This document shows, piece by piece, positions 16,101 to 24,584 of a stretch of 64,000 nt of DNA. Below the pieces are notes generated by a model, which saw nothing but the letters and a program-made list of their open reading frames with translations, had not been told where the DNA came from and ran no database searches. The stretch lies in NCBI GenBank assembly GCA_965119715.1, contig OZ221969.1, positions 496,001-560,000 of the forward strand. The letters run 5' to 3'. Each line of letters opens with the position of its first letter. Within the stretch, counting starts at the first letter, position 1. The DNA comes from JASBYZ01 sp029983705 (GTDB taxonomy: Bacteria > Actinomycetota > Coriobacteriia > Coriobacteriales > JAEZZM01). The position numbers were made by a program, and so were the translations under genes.

Positions 16101-16707
16101 TCCACAACTTAATGAGCGCGGCAAGATGACACTCTATGACGGAAGAACTGGAGAGGCATTTAGATCTCCTATCACCGTTGGTATCCACTACACCTTGAAG
16201 TTAGGACATATGGTTGACGATAAGATCCATGCTCGTTCAACTGGCCCTTACTCACTTATCACCCAACAGCCTCTTGGTGGTAAGGCACAGTTTGGTGGTC
16301 AAAGATTTGGAGAGATGGAAGTTTGGGCGCTCTACGCATACGGAGCATCAAGCGTTCTCCAAGAAATTCTTACCGTTAAGTCAGACGATACGGCCGGACG
16401 TGTTAAGACCTACGAGGCAATTGTTAAGGGTGAAAACATTCCACCAGCAGAGGTTCCAGAATCATTTAAGGTTTTGGTTAAAGAGATGCGCTCACTTGCA
16501 CTGGACGTGCAGTTGGTAAGTCACAAAGAAAAGCCAGCTAACCCAGATGATGAGGAAGCACAATCCTTTATCACCACTGCTCAGGCTGAAAAGCCAACTC
16601 AAAAGACAGAAGAGGATGCCGATGAGATCGACGAGATTGCATCCAGTCTTGACGAGTTTGACTTAGATGATGAACTGTCCGTTTCTGATAATGAGGATAA
16701 GGAGTAA
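13195..16707 (+). CDS. rpoB: RNA polymerase beta subunit
   Basis: A 1170-aa beta subunit starting at GTG 13195 with GGAGG 9 bp upstream. The rifampicin pocket is readable ([36 protein letters not shown]): the Asp, His, Arg and Ser at the main resistance positions are wild type, while the position of E. coli Ser522 is Ala. Downstream are the active-site and clamp segments ([53 protein letters not shown]). The C terminus is a long acidic tail of about 60 residues, typical of Actinobacteria. The rpoC ribosome site overlaps the rpoB stop codon. Confidence 0.98.
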   Translation: [1170 protein letters not shown]

Positions 16708-16709
16708 AC

Positions 16710-19700
16710 GTGACAGACTTTGATGTCAATAATTTTGATGCCATAAAAATTGGTTTAGCATCAGCCGATGAGATCCGCTCATGGTCTCACGGTGAGGTTA
16801 AAAAGCCAGAAACCATTAACTATAGAACCCTAAAGCCAGAGCGTGACGGTCTTTTTTGCGAGAAAATCTTTGGTCCAGTAAAGGACTGGGAGTGCGCCTG
16901 CGGTAAATACAAGCGCATTCGCTTTAAGGGCATTGTCTGCGAGAGATGCGGTGTTGAGGTTACTCGCTCAAAGGTACGTCGTGAGCGTATGGGACACATT
17001 GAGCTTGCAGCTCCGGTATCTCACATTTGGTACTTTAAGGGCTCACCTTCTCGCCTTGGCTACTTACTTGACCTTGCTCCAAAAGAGCTTGAGAAAGTAC
17101 TCTACTTTGCTTCATACATTATTACTGATGTAGACGTAGAAGCACGTGAAGAGGACGCTGAGGACTTAAAAGACGAGCTCGAGGCAGACTTAGAGGAACT
17201 TGACGCAGAGCGCGACCGCTTAATTGAGGCAACTAAGCGCCAAGCAGATCCAGAGAACTTTGATGAGTTTTCTGACGAGGAGCCTTTAACTGAAGACGAG
17301 CTCAAGGCTGAGATTGCAGACCTTGAAGAAGAGTTTGCAGAGCAAAAAGACCTCCGCGTTGATGCCTACGACAACTTTATGAAGATCTCTGAAAAAGACC
17401 TTATCTCTGATGAGGCTCTTTACAGAGAGATGCGTATTAACTACTCAACCTACTTTAGCGGTGGTATGGGTGCTGAGGCAGTGCGTGATCTTCTTGACAA
17501 GGTTGATCTTGAGAAAACCTCAGAGGAGCTCCAGGAGCTTATCGCCACTGGAAAGGGTCAAAAGCGCGCAAAGGCTGTTAAGCGTCTTAAGGTTGTATCA
17601 GCATTTATTAAGTCTGGTAACAACCCAGCAGACATGATTTTGGACGTAATTCCGGTTATCCCACCAGATCTTCGTCCTATGGTTCAGCTTGACGGTGGCC
17701 GTTTTGCAACCTCAGACTTAAATGATTTATACAGACGTGTTATTAACCGTAACAACCGTCTTAAGAGACTCCTTGACTTAGGTGCTCCTGAAATCATTAT
17801 CAATAACGAGAAGAGAATGCTTCAAGAAGCAGTTGACGCCCTCTTTGATAATGGTAGACGTGGTCGTCCAGTTACTGGACCGGGTAATCGTCCACTTAAG
17901 TCACTTTCAGACATGCTCAAAGGTAAGCAGGGTCGTTTTAGACAAAACTTACTTGGTAAGCGTGTTGACTACTCAGGTCGTTCAGTAATTGCCGTTGGCC
18001 CTGAGCTAAAGCTTCACCAGTGTGGTCTTCCGCAAACTATGGCACTTGAGCTCTTTAAACCATTTGTAATGAAGAGACTTGTAGAGTTAGATTATGCGGC
18101 AAATATCAAGGGCGCTAAGCGCTTAATTGATAGAGGAGCTGCACAGGTTTGGGGTGTACTTGAAGAGGTTATCAAAGACCATCCAGTACTTCTAAACCGC
18201 GCACCTACCCTTCACAGACTTGGTATTCAAGCATTTGAGCCAGTACTTGTTTCAGGTAAGGCAATCAGACTTCACCCACTCGTATGTACTGCATTTAACG
18301 CAGACTTCGACGGTGACCAGATGGCGGTACACGTACCTCTCTCAACTGAGGCCCAGGCTGAAGCACGCGTGCTTATGCTCTCATCAAACAACTTAAGATC
18401 TCCTGCACACGGTAGACCACTTACCATTCCTTCTCAGGATATGATTTCTGGTATCTACTACCTCACAACCGTGCGTGACGGACTCTTAGGCGAGGGCCGT
18501 ACCTTAGCATCACTTGATGATGCAATCAACTGCTACGATGCACGTGCTGGTGTTGATATCCAGGCTAAGGTACAGGTAAGAGCTCCTTATGACATGGTTA
18601 TTGTTGATAAGGACGAAAACAACAATAAGGTAAGAACCGAAGTTAAAAAGGGACACCGCTTTGAGACCAGTGTTGGTAGAGCAATCTTTAACGATATCTT
18701 GCCTCAAAGCCACGAGTACCTTAACTATGTTCACGATAAAAAAGAGGTTGGTAAGTTAGTTGAAGATGTAACTAACCGCTACTCAACCACTAAGACTGAG
18801 ACCATCCTAGACGGACTCAAGCAGCGCGGATTCCACTACGCTATGGTTTCTGGACTTTCAGTTTCTATTTGGGACGCAGAGATTCCAGAAGAAAAGGGCG
18901 ACATCTTAAATGCATCTGATCAAAAGGTTGCAGAAATTGATGAGATGTATGAGATGGGTCTGATGAGCTATGAGGAGCGTCACAAGCAGGTAATTGACGT
19001 TTGGAACGAAGCAAACGACCTTGTTGGTGACGCAATGACCAAGGGCTTTGATGAGACAAACTCCATCTACATGATGGCTACCTCTGGAGCTCGTGGTAAC
19101 ATCAAGCAAATTAGACAGCTTGCTGGTATGCGTGGTCTGATGTCTGACCCTAAGGGTGAAATTATTGACCGCCCAATTAAGGCTAACTTTAGAGAAGGCC
19201 TTACCGTTTTGGAGTACTTCGTATCTACCCACGGTGCTCGTAAGGGTCTTGCAGATACGGCGCTGAGAACCGCTGACTCTGGTTACTTAACCAGACGTCT
19301 TGTTGACGTTGCTCAAGACGTTATTGTTAGAGAGCACGACTGCGGCACTGATGACGGCGTTTCATACTCACTCTTTGATCACAAGGGCGAGATTGACGAA
19401 GACTTAATTGGACGTTGTCTCCTTGAGCCAGTAGTTCATCCTGAGACTGGCGAAGTTATGTTTGAGGCAGGTCACTACGTGGCTTCTCGTCAAGAAATTG
19501 AAGAGATGGCACAGGTAGGAATTGAAGCGGTAAGAATCCGTACAGTTATGACCTGTAAGGCAGAGCACGGAGTTTGCTCTAAGTGCTATGGTTGGGATCT
19601 TGCTACCAGACGACCAGTAAATATTGGTACCTCAGTTGGTATTATTGCTGCTCAGTCAATTGGTGAGCCTGGTACTCAGCTAACAATGAGAACCTTCCAC

Positions 19701-21113
19701 TCCGGTGGTGTTGCAGGAGACGATATTACCCACGGTCTACCTCGTGTAACCGAGCTTTTTGAGGCACGTAAACCTAAGGGTCTTGCAGTGCTTGCAGAGA
19801 TTAGTGGTACCTTACAGATTTCATCTGACAAGGCAAACCACCACCTCACCATCTCAAACCAAGAGGGTGAGCTTCGTGAGTACACCGTTTCTGCTCGTAC
19901 CCAGTTTATGTCTGGTATTATGGACGGCGTTGAGGTATCTATTGGTCAGCAACTTACCAAGGGTTCAGTTGATCCTAAACTCTTGCTTGAGCTAACTGAT
20001 CCAGGAACTACCTTAAAGTACATTGTTCGTGAGGTACAAAACGTTTACGTATCTCAGGGTGTAGATATTAACGATAAGCACATCGAGGTTATTGCTCGCC
20101 AGATGCTTAGAAAAGTTAACGTATTGAATGCGGGAGACTCTAAGCTTTTACCTGGCCAGCAAGTTGATAGATACCGCTTTAGAGAAGAAGCTGAGCGTGT
20201 AGCACTTGAGGGCGGAGAGGCTCCAGTTGGTAAGCCGGTGCTCTTAGGTATTACTAAGGCTGCGCTTGCAACTGACTCATGGCTTTCTGCCGCATCCTTC
20301 CAAGAGACTACAAAGGTCTTAACTGATGCATCTCTTGAAGGAAAGGTTGATAACTTAGACGGTCTTAAAGAGAACGTTATTATTGGTAAGAAGATTCCTG
20401 CAGGTACCGGTTTGGATGCCTACGATGACATTCAACTTACCTACAAGGGTCAAAAGATTGACAGAGCTGACGCAAAGCAAAATCAACTTCCTGAGTGGGC
20501 ACCTGCTGCGCTTAAGGAAATTGAAGATGCGCTTCCAAAACCACCAGAGTGGCCTGAGGGAGAAGACTACTACCAAGACGGTATGCCTGTATCTCACAAC
20601 GGTCATGTAATTCCTGGTGAGGTTGTTAAGCTCTACCTCTTTGATGACCTTGGCGTATCTCAAAGATGGACAAACAAGTTTAGCGAAGCTGGCATAGAGA
20701 CTGTTGGCGACCTTATTGGTAAAACTGACGAGGAGCTCCTCCGCATTGACGGTATTGGTGCTAAGGCAATTGAGGAGCTTAGAGCTGGCCTTGAGAAGTA
20801 TGACTTACTCTACTTACTTGAGCCAGATGAGGCAGATGTTGCTAACGAGGATGACCTTGAGCGCTTGATGGCTACCATCTTTAGCCCTGATCCAGATGCT
20901 CCAGACGTTATGCTTGGACAGTCTGCTCCATCAACACATCACTCAAGCTTTAATGATGAGTTAATTGGTGGCAGCTCAAGTAACTTAAATCCTCAGGTTA
21001 TTGATGAGGATATGGCTTCTTTGGATGAACTTCTAAATAGAATTTCTCATAAAGAGGAGTCTGGTGCTCAAGAAGATGATGGCGAAGAGCTCATTGGTGG
21101 CTCTGAGGACTAA
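16710..21113 (+). CDS. rpoC: RNA polymerase beta' subunit with alpha-CTD-like C-terminal domain
   Basis: A 1467-aa beta' subunit starting at GTG 16710, 3 bp after rpoB. The N-terminal zinc site (CACGKYKRIRFKGIVCERCG), the catalytic NADFDGDQMAVH (about 530-541) and the second zinc site (C...CKAEHGVCSKC) are intact. A Glu/Asp-rich helical insert occupies about residues 145-215. After the conserved core, residues about 1308-1370 form a helix-hairpin-helix domain resembling the RNA polymerase alpha C-terminal domain, including the Arg, Asn, Gly and Lys that contact UP-element DNA there. An acidic tail ends in GGSED. A terminator and then IS1249 copy 2 follow. Confidence 0.98.
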   Translation: MTDFDVNNFDAIKIGLASADEIRSWSHGEVKKPETINYRTLKPERDGLFCEKIFGPVKDWECACGKYKRIRFKGIVCERCGVEVTRSKVRRERMGHIELAAPVSHIWYFKGSPSRLGYLLDLAPKELEKVLYFASYIITDVDVEAREEDAEDLKDELEADLEELDAERDRLIEATKRQADPENFDEFSDEEPLTEDELKAEIADLEEEFAEQKDLRVDAYDNFMKISEKDLISDEALYREMRINYSTYFSGGMGAEAVRDLLDKVDLEKTSEELQELIATGKGQKRAKAVKRLKVVSAFIKSGNNPADMILDVIPVIPPDLRPMVQLDGGRFATSDLNDLYRRVINRNNRLKRLLDLGAPEIIINNEKRMLQEAVDALFDNGRRGRPVTGPGNRPLKSLSDMLKGKQGRFRQNLLGKRVDYSGRSVIAVGPELKLHQCGLPQTMALELFKPFVMKRLVELDYAANIKGAKRLIDRGAAQVWGVLEEVIKDHPVLLNRAPTLHRLGIQAFEPVLVSGKAIRLHPLVCTAFNADFDGDQMAVHVPLSTEAQAEARVLMLSSNNLRSPAHGRPLTIPSQDMISGIYYLTTVRDGLLGEGRTLASLDDAINCYDARAGVDIQAKVQVRAPYDMVIVDKDENNNKVRTEVKKGHRFETSVGRAIFNDILPQSHEYLNYVHDKKEVGKLVEDVTNRYSTTKTETILDGLKQRGFHYAMVSGLSVSIWDAEIPEEKGDILNASDQKVAEIDEMYEMGLMSYEERHKQVIDVWNEANDLVGDAMTKGFDETNSIYMMATSGARGNIKQIRQLAGMRGLMSDPKGEIIDRPIKANFREGLTVLEYFVSTHGARKGLADTALRTADSGYLTRRLVDVAQDVIVREHDCGTDDGVSYSLFDHKGEIDEDLIGRCLLEPVVHPETGEVMFEAGHYVASRQEIEEMAQVGIEAVRIRTVMTCKAEHGVCSKCYGWDLATRRPVNIGTSVGIIAAQSIGEPGTQLTMRTFHSGGVAGDDITHGLPRVTELFEARKPKGLAVLAEISGTLQISSDKANHHLTISNQEGELREYTVSARTQFMSGIMDGVEVSIGQQLTKGSVDPKLLLELTDPGTTLKYIVREVQNVYVSQGVDINDKHIEVIARQMLRKVNVLNAGDSKLLPGQQVDRYRFREEAERVALEGGEAPVGKPVLLGITKAALATDSWLSAASFQETTKVLTDASLEGKVDNLDGLKENVIIGKKIPAGTGLDAYDDIQLTYKGQKIDRADAKQNQLPEWAPAALKEIEDALPKPPEWPEGEDYYQDGMPVSHNGHVIPGEVVKLYLFDDLGVSQRWTNKFSEAGIETVGDLIGKTDEELLRIDGIGAKAIEELRAGLEKYDLLYLLEPDEADVANEDDLERLMATIFSPDPDAPDVMLGQSAPSTHHSSFNDELIGGSSSNLNPQVIDEDMASLDELLNRISHKEESGAQEDDGEELIGGSED

Positions 21114-21134
21114 GTCTTTTTGATACATAGAATT
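21089..21134 (+). repeat. rpoC 3' end, parent copy of a duplicated segment
   Basis: The last codons of rpoC and the first bases after its stop (GCTCATT through CATAGAATT) recur at 24327-24372 at roughly 80% identity by eye. Confidence 0.65.
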
Positions 21135-21139
21135 GATTA

Positions 21140-21179
21140 AATTCCCTTAAGCGTTGTAGTTGCTTAAGGGAATTTTTTA
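21140..21179 (+). terminator. Rho-independent terminator after rpoC
   Basis: AATTCCCTTAAGC pairs perfectly with GCTTAAGGGAATT and is followed by TTTT. Confidence 0.93.
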
Positions 21180-21196
21180 TAAATTAATAATAATAG

Positions 21197-21204
21197 TTAA
21201 TAAA
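21197..21204 (+). repeat. Target-site duplication of IS1249 copy 2, left
   Basis: TTAATAAA directly abuts the IS left end (GAGCTATAGG) and is repeated exactly at 22412-22419. Confidence 0.9.
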
Positions 21205-21234
21205 GAGCTATAGGACAAAAATTGTGTACAGAGA

Positions 21235-21268
21235 AGGGTTGTTGACGCAGGTCAGCAGCCCTTTTTTA
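21235..21268 (+). terminator. Terminator-like hairpin inside IS left end (copy 2)
   Basis: Same sequence as in copy 1: AGGGTTGTTGAC/GTCAGCAGCCCT followed by TTTTTT. It would shield the transposase reading frame from read-through out of rpoC. Confidence 0.7.
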
Positions 21269-21389
21269 GTGCAAAAAATTAAAGGCATCCAATTTTTATG
21301 CCTGGACAAAAAGTGTGTATGAAATATTGATTTATACCAGCTAGACCTGTCTAAATTAGTAAAAAAATACTAGTTTTTGAGGGGTCTAA

Positions 21390-22384
21390 ATGAAGAGCAA
21401 AATTTGTCCAGTATGTGGCTCTCAGATGGTAAGAAATGGTAAGGGTAAACAACGCTTTAGGTGTAAGGCATGTGGCTTATCTCAATCGCATTCATATCCA
21501 AAAGACTCTTATGACCTAAAAGTATTTTTAGCTTGGCTTTTATCAAAGCAAAGACAAGTAGACATGAAAGGAGATGGTAGAACTTTTAGAAGAAGGATGA
21601 CTATGTTTTGTCTTGGTATGTAGCAAGATCTGAAAGCTCTGAAGCATATAGCGCGCTCCTTAAAAGAATTGCCCCTCCGGATATGGTTGTATCTGATGGT
21701 GGCACAGGCTTTTTGAGTGCTAAAAACAAAGTATGGCCAAATACCCTGTATCAGAGGTGTCTCTTTCACGTATATTGCCAAATTAAGCGCTACACTACCT
21801 CAAGACCTAATCTTTTAGCAGGGAGTGAGCTTTTAGCTTTAGCTAGAGAACTTCTCTATATCAATACACTTCATGATGCTCACATATGGTGTGATAAATT
21901 CATAGAATGAAACGAGTTCTGGCAGGATTTTCTAAATGAAAAAAGCTTTATTGATGGTAAATATACCTATACACACATACGCCTTAGAAAAGCACAAAGT
22001 GCTTTATGGAGCGCCATTAGAAAAGAATGTTTATTTACCTACCTAGACCCCTCTTTAAGTGAGATAAGCCCCCTTCCTCAATTTAATAATCGTCTTGAAG
22101 ATGGCATTAACGCTCCCTTACGAGAGATGCTAAGAAACCACAGGGGCTTAAGTGATACAAGAAGAGTTAAAGCCGTGTTTTGGTGGTGTTACATGCACAC
22201 TGAGTGCCCTTTAAGTGCACCAGAAATTCTAAACACTATGCCCACTCATGAAGATATTGATTTACTCTACGAACTGTTTGGACCAAAAAGAAAAAGTGAG
22301 ATATTACCAGAAGAGTACGGAGACGGAATAGCTTTGGAAGAATTTCATCACCGTACTCAATATCCCTTTACATCAAACTATTAA
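21390..22384 (+). pseudogene. IS1249 family transposase, broken (copy 2)
   Basis: The N-terminal zinc-ribbon part (77 codons to GRTFRRR) is followed by a jump in frame to VLSWYVARSE, showing that the segment with the first catalytic Asp has been deleted. The second Asp (VVSDGG) and the region with the catalytic Glu (NNRLEDGINAPLREML) are kept. A TGA interrupts the frame at about 21908, where family members have Trp. The C-terminal stretch (VKAVFWWCYMHTECPL, HEDIDLLYELFG) is intact. The element therefore depends on an active transposase from elsewhere. Confidence 0.85.
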
Positions 22385-22411
22385 GCATACACACTTTTTG
22401 TCCTATAACCC

Positions 22412-22419
22412 TTAATAAA
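22412..22419 (+). repeat. Target-site duplication of IS1249 copy 2, right
   Basis: TTAATAAA, an exact repeat of 21197-21204. The promoter of the next gene must lie in the AT-rich 90 bp that follow, which contain ATTGTAA/TTACAAT inverted arms (about 22422-22452) and ACTTA/TAAGT arms. Confidence 0.85.
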
Positions 22420-22509
22420 TATTGTAAATATATCGAATAAATATTACAATTGTACTTATGTTGTAAGTAATAGATAAAATTTGATATAAATAATAGAGAG
22501 GTAACTATA

Positions 22510-24297
22510 ATGCAAGGTAAATTAAAAAAATTGTTAATAAGTGCATTAACAATAGTGTTTGTGTCCTTATTTTCGGTTTACACAAATACAGCATTTGCAG
22601 TAGATTATTCAAAAGCAACTGAAATTGGCACAGAGAAATTGTCTGTTGAAGTGGGCTCGAAATGGAAAATATACGATAATAACCCTTATATAACAGCCAA
22701 TCCAAATGATGTAGGCAAAGAGGTAAAAGTCCCAATAGAGATTGATTTATACTCAGATAATTATTCTCACACGATTTCAACTTTTTATAATGCAAAGGTT
22801 GGCCAAAACATAAGTAATACTTTCGAGATACCTAAACAATTAAATGGTGAGAACATAAAGTCGGTAAACTTTGGCTCACCAAGTAGTTTTCCAAAAGATG
22901 CAAATAAATATAACAATAATGCATTTACGATCGCTGTAAAGCCTGATGTAAGTGGGCTTGTATCAGAGGCTGTTTATCGTTTTGATGAAACAACTAACAG
23001 TAAAGTAAATCTTCTTTTAAAAGATGAAGGAGTACAAGCCCCTGATTATTCAAAAGATAAAACAGACATTTTGTTCAAATTGAAGCAACTCAACGAAGAT
23101 GGCTCTATAGACAAAACTTATGAGCAAAAATTTATCTTTGATCCAGCATATGAAGGTAAAATCCGTTATTTCAGCAATATTCCTGATATGACTTTACGTG
23201 ATGGTAATGTAAAAGAAAATGAACCAAGTCTCTTAGCTTCTACAGTTAGAGGAAATTTAGATATTTTTAGTCCTTATCAGGGCTCGTTAGTTGATAGGAT
23301 TAATTTTGATGTAGAACTTCTTAATAATGAGATATATGAGCTTGTAACAGATGAAACTAAAGGTAATGTTTTAGACGGTTTCACTGTAGTTGCTAAAATA
23401 AAAGCGGATAAAATAGTGAACGCTAAATTTGTCGTAAAATCAAGTGACTTTAAAAAGCAATTTGATGATCAAGGTAAAGAGATCAATCCAGATTTCTCTA
23501 GTGGAGATCTAAGGATAAAGCTTGTTAAGGGCAATAGCTTAAACGCTGAAAACTTTGCTAAAGTTAATGAAATGGCTAAGTTATCGGATAAAGAATTTTT
23601 AGGCTTTTATGCTCAAGATAAAGATGGCAAAGAAATTAAATTTACAGAAGATTATAAATTTGAATCTGATATGACATTTACTGCTAAATTTGCGGAAGCT
23701 GAAGGTTCATACACTATTGGAGCTACTGTTTTAGGATTAGATGGTAAAAGAACAAGTGAAGCAAAGCTTGCAATTACCAATGCTGGTAAAGCTGTACCTG
23801 GTAAATTTAATGATAATAAGCAATGGCTATCAGACGCACAGGTGGCAGCTGGCACCTATACTATTACGGTAATTCCTCCTGCAGACACTCAAGCTGAAAT
23901 TGCAGATGGTGCTAAGGGTCTTAAAAAAGTAGGCGACAATAAATTTGAGTTAGTTGTTAATGGTGAAAACCAAGGCACTTTAAAAGCAGTGTACGCACAA
24001 TTTAAACTCGTTCCTGCTGAAAAAGCTACAACCCCAGAAGTTACACCAACAACGCCTTCTTCCGATTTAGGTAATAAAGAAACTGAAGGAGAATATACTG
24101 GCTTCTACACTGATGGTACTAAAGCTGCTCCAGCTGATGCTAGTGATGTAGAAAAGACTGTACTTTACGAGAAGAAGTATGCAAAGGCTTTGCCTAAGAC
24201 GTCAGATCTTAACAGCGCTGCTCCAGTAGCTCTTGTAGCTGCATTCATCTCATTAGGCGTAGCAGGTCTTGCGCTTAGAAAGAAAAACGTTGCATAG
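22510..24297 (+). CDS. LPXTG-anchored surface protein with InlB-like repeat
   Basis: A 595-aa wall protein. Residues 1-30 form a signal peptide ending NTAFA. The N-terminal half has no family I recognise. About residues 340-395 resemble an InlB B-repeat/Flg_new unit (KLSDKEFLGFYAQDKDGKE, then DMTFTAKF). Next comes a beta-rich domain (about 396-500), a Thr/Pro linker, the motif EGEYTGFYTDG, and the sorting signal LPKTSD near residue 561 with hydrophobic span and RKKN tail. The EYTGFY plus LPKTSD tail is shared with the metallophosphoesterase encoded next. GAGAGG precedes the ATG. Likely role: adhesion or surface display. Confidence 0.85.
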   Translation: MQGKLKKLLISALTIVFVSLFSVYTNTAFAVDYSKATEIGTEKLSVEVGSKWKIYDNNPYITANPNDVGKEVKVPIEIDLYSDNYSHTISTFYNAKVGQNISNTFEIPKQLNGENIKSVNFGSPSSFPKDANKYNNNAFTIAVKPDVSGLVSEAVYRFDETTNSKVNLLLKDEGVQAPDYSKDKTDILFKLKQLNEDGSIDKTYEQKFIFDPAYEGKIRYFSNIPDMTLRDGNVKENEPSLLASTVRGNLDIFSPYQGSLVDRINFDVELLNNEIYELVTDETKGNVLDGFTVVAKIKADKIVNAKFVVKSSDFKKQFDDQGKEINPDFSSGDLRIKLVKGNSLNAENFAKVNEMAKLSDKEFLGFYAQDKDGKEIKFTEDYKFESDMTFTAKFAEAEGSYTIGATVLGLDGKRTSEAKLAITNAGKAVPGKFNDNKQWLSDAQVAAGTYTITVIPPADTQAEIADGAKGLKKVGDNKFELVVNGENQGTLKAVYAQFKLVPAEKATTPEVTPTTPSSDLGNKETEGEYTGFYTDGTKAAPADASDVEKTVLYEKKYAKALPKTSDLNSAAPVALVAAFISLGVAGLALRKKNVA

Positions 24298-24326
24298 CAT
24301 ATACCTCTCATAAAGAGAAAGCAGAT

Positions 24327-24372
24327 GCTCATTAAGGCTCTGACGACTAAACCTTTTTTAATGCATAGAATT
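24327..24372 (+). repeat. Degraded duplicate of the rpoC 3' end
   Basis: GCTCATT...GGCTCTGA.GACTAA..CTTTTT..AT.CATAGAATT lines up with the last codons, stop and downstream bases of rpoC (21089-21134) at about 80% identity, with a one-base deletion that breaks the rpoC reading frame. It runs into a terminator whose first arm (AATCCC) also resembles that after rpoC (AATTCCC). Confidence 0.6.
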
Positions 24373-24384
24373 TAAGAACTATTT

Positions 24385-24420
24385 AATCCCGGTTACAGAA
24401 ATGTTTCCGGGATTTTATTT
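24385..24420 (+). terminator. Rho-independent terminator
   Basis: AATCCCGG pairs with CCGGGATT and a T-rich tract follows. It ends the LPXTG gene transcript. In the remaining 160 bp before the next gene, TATAAT at 24460-24465 is a possible -10, overlapped by the inverted arms GATTAA/TTTAATC, but no good -35 is seen. Confidence 0.85.
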
Positions 24421-24584
24421 TTTCTTAAATTGTTGTAATAAGATTAAGAAATTTTAATCTATAATCAAAAATTTAAAACGATTGCTTTCTTTGTAAGCTA
24501 AATTCTTACATGACGTAAACTTGCTTGAAACATGTGCTTTTTACAATTAAACCCGTCTTAAAAAATTGAGAGAAAGGGTTTTGA

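Larger units (their letters stand above)
21205..22411 (+). mobile_element. IS1249-type element, copy 2 (IS256 group), non-autonomous
   Basis: A 1207-bp element bounded by a perfect 8-bp direct repeat, TTAATAAA (21197-21204 and 22412-22419), as expected for IS256-group transposition. Imperfect inverted repeats of about 24 bp form the ends (TATAGGACAAAAATTGTGTA at 21209-21228 against the complement of 22388-22407). It shares with copy 1 an internal frame-breaking deletion and a TGA nonsense codon but keeps the C-terminal third. A second copy of the end, GGACAAAAAGTGTGTATG, lies inside at 21304-21321, with a terminator-like hairpin between the two. It sits between the rpoC terminator and an LPXTG gene. 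Confidence 0.9.
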
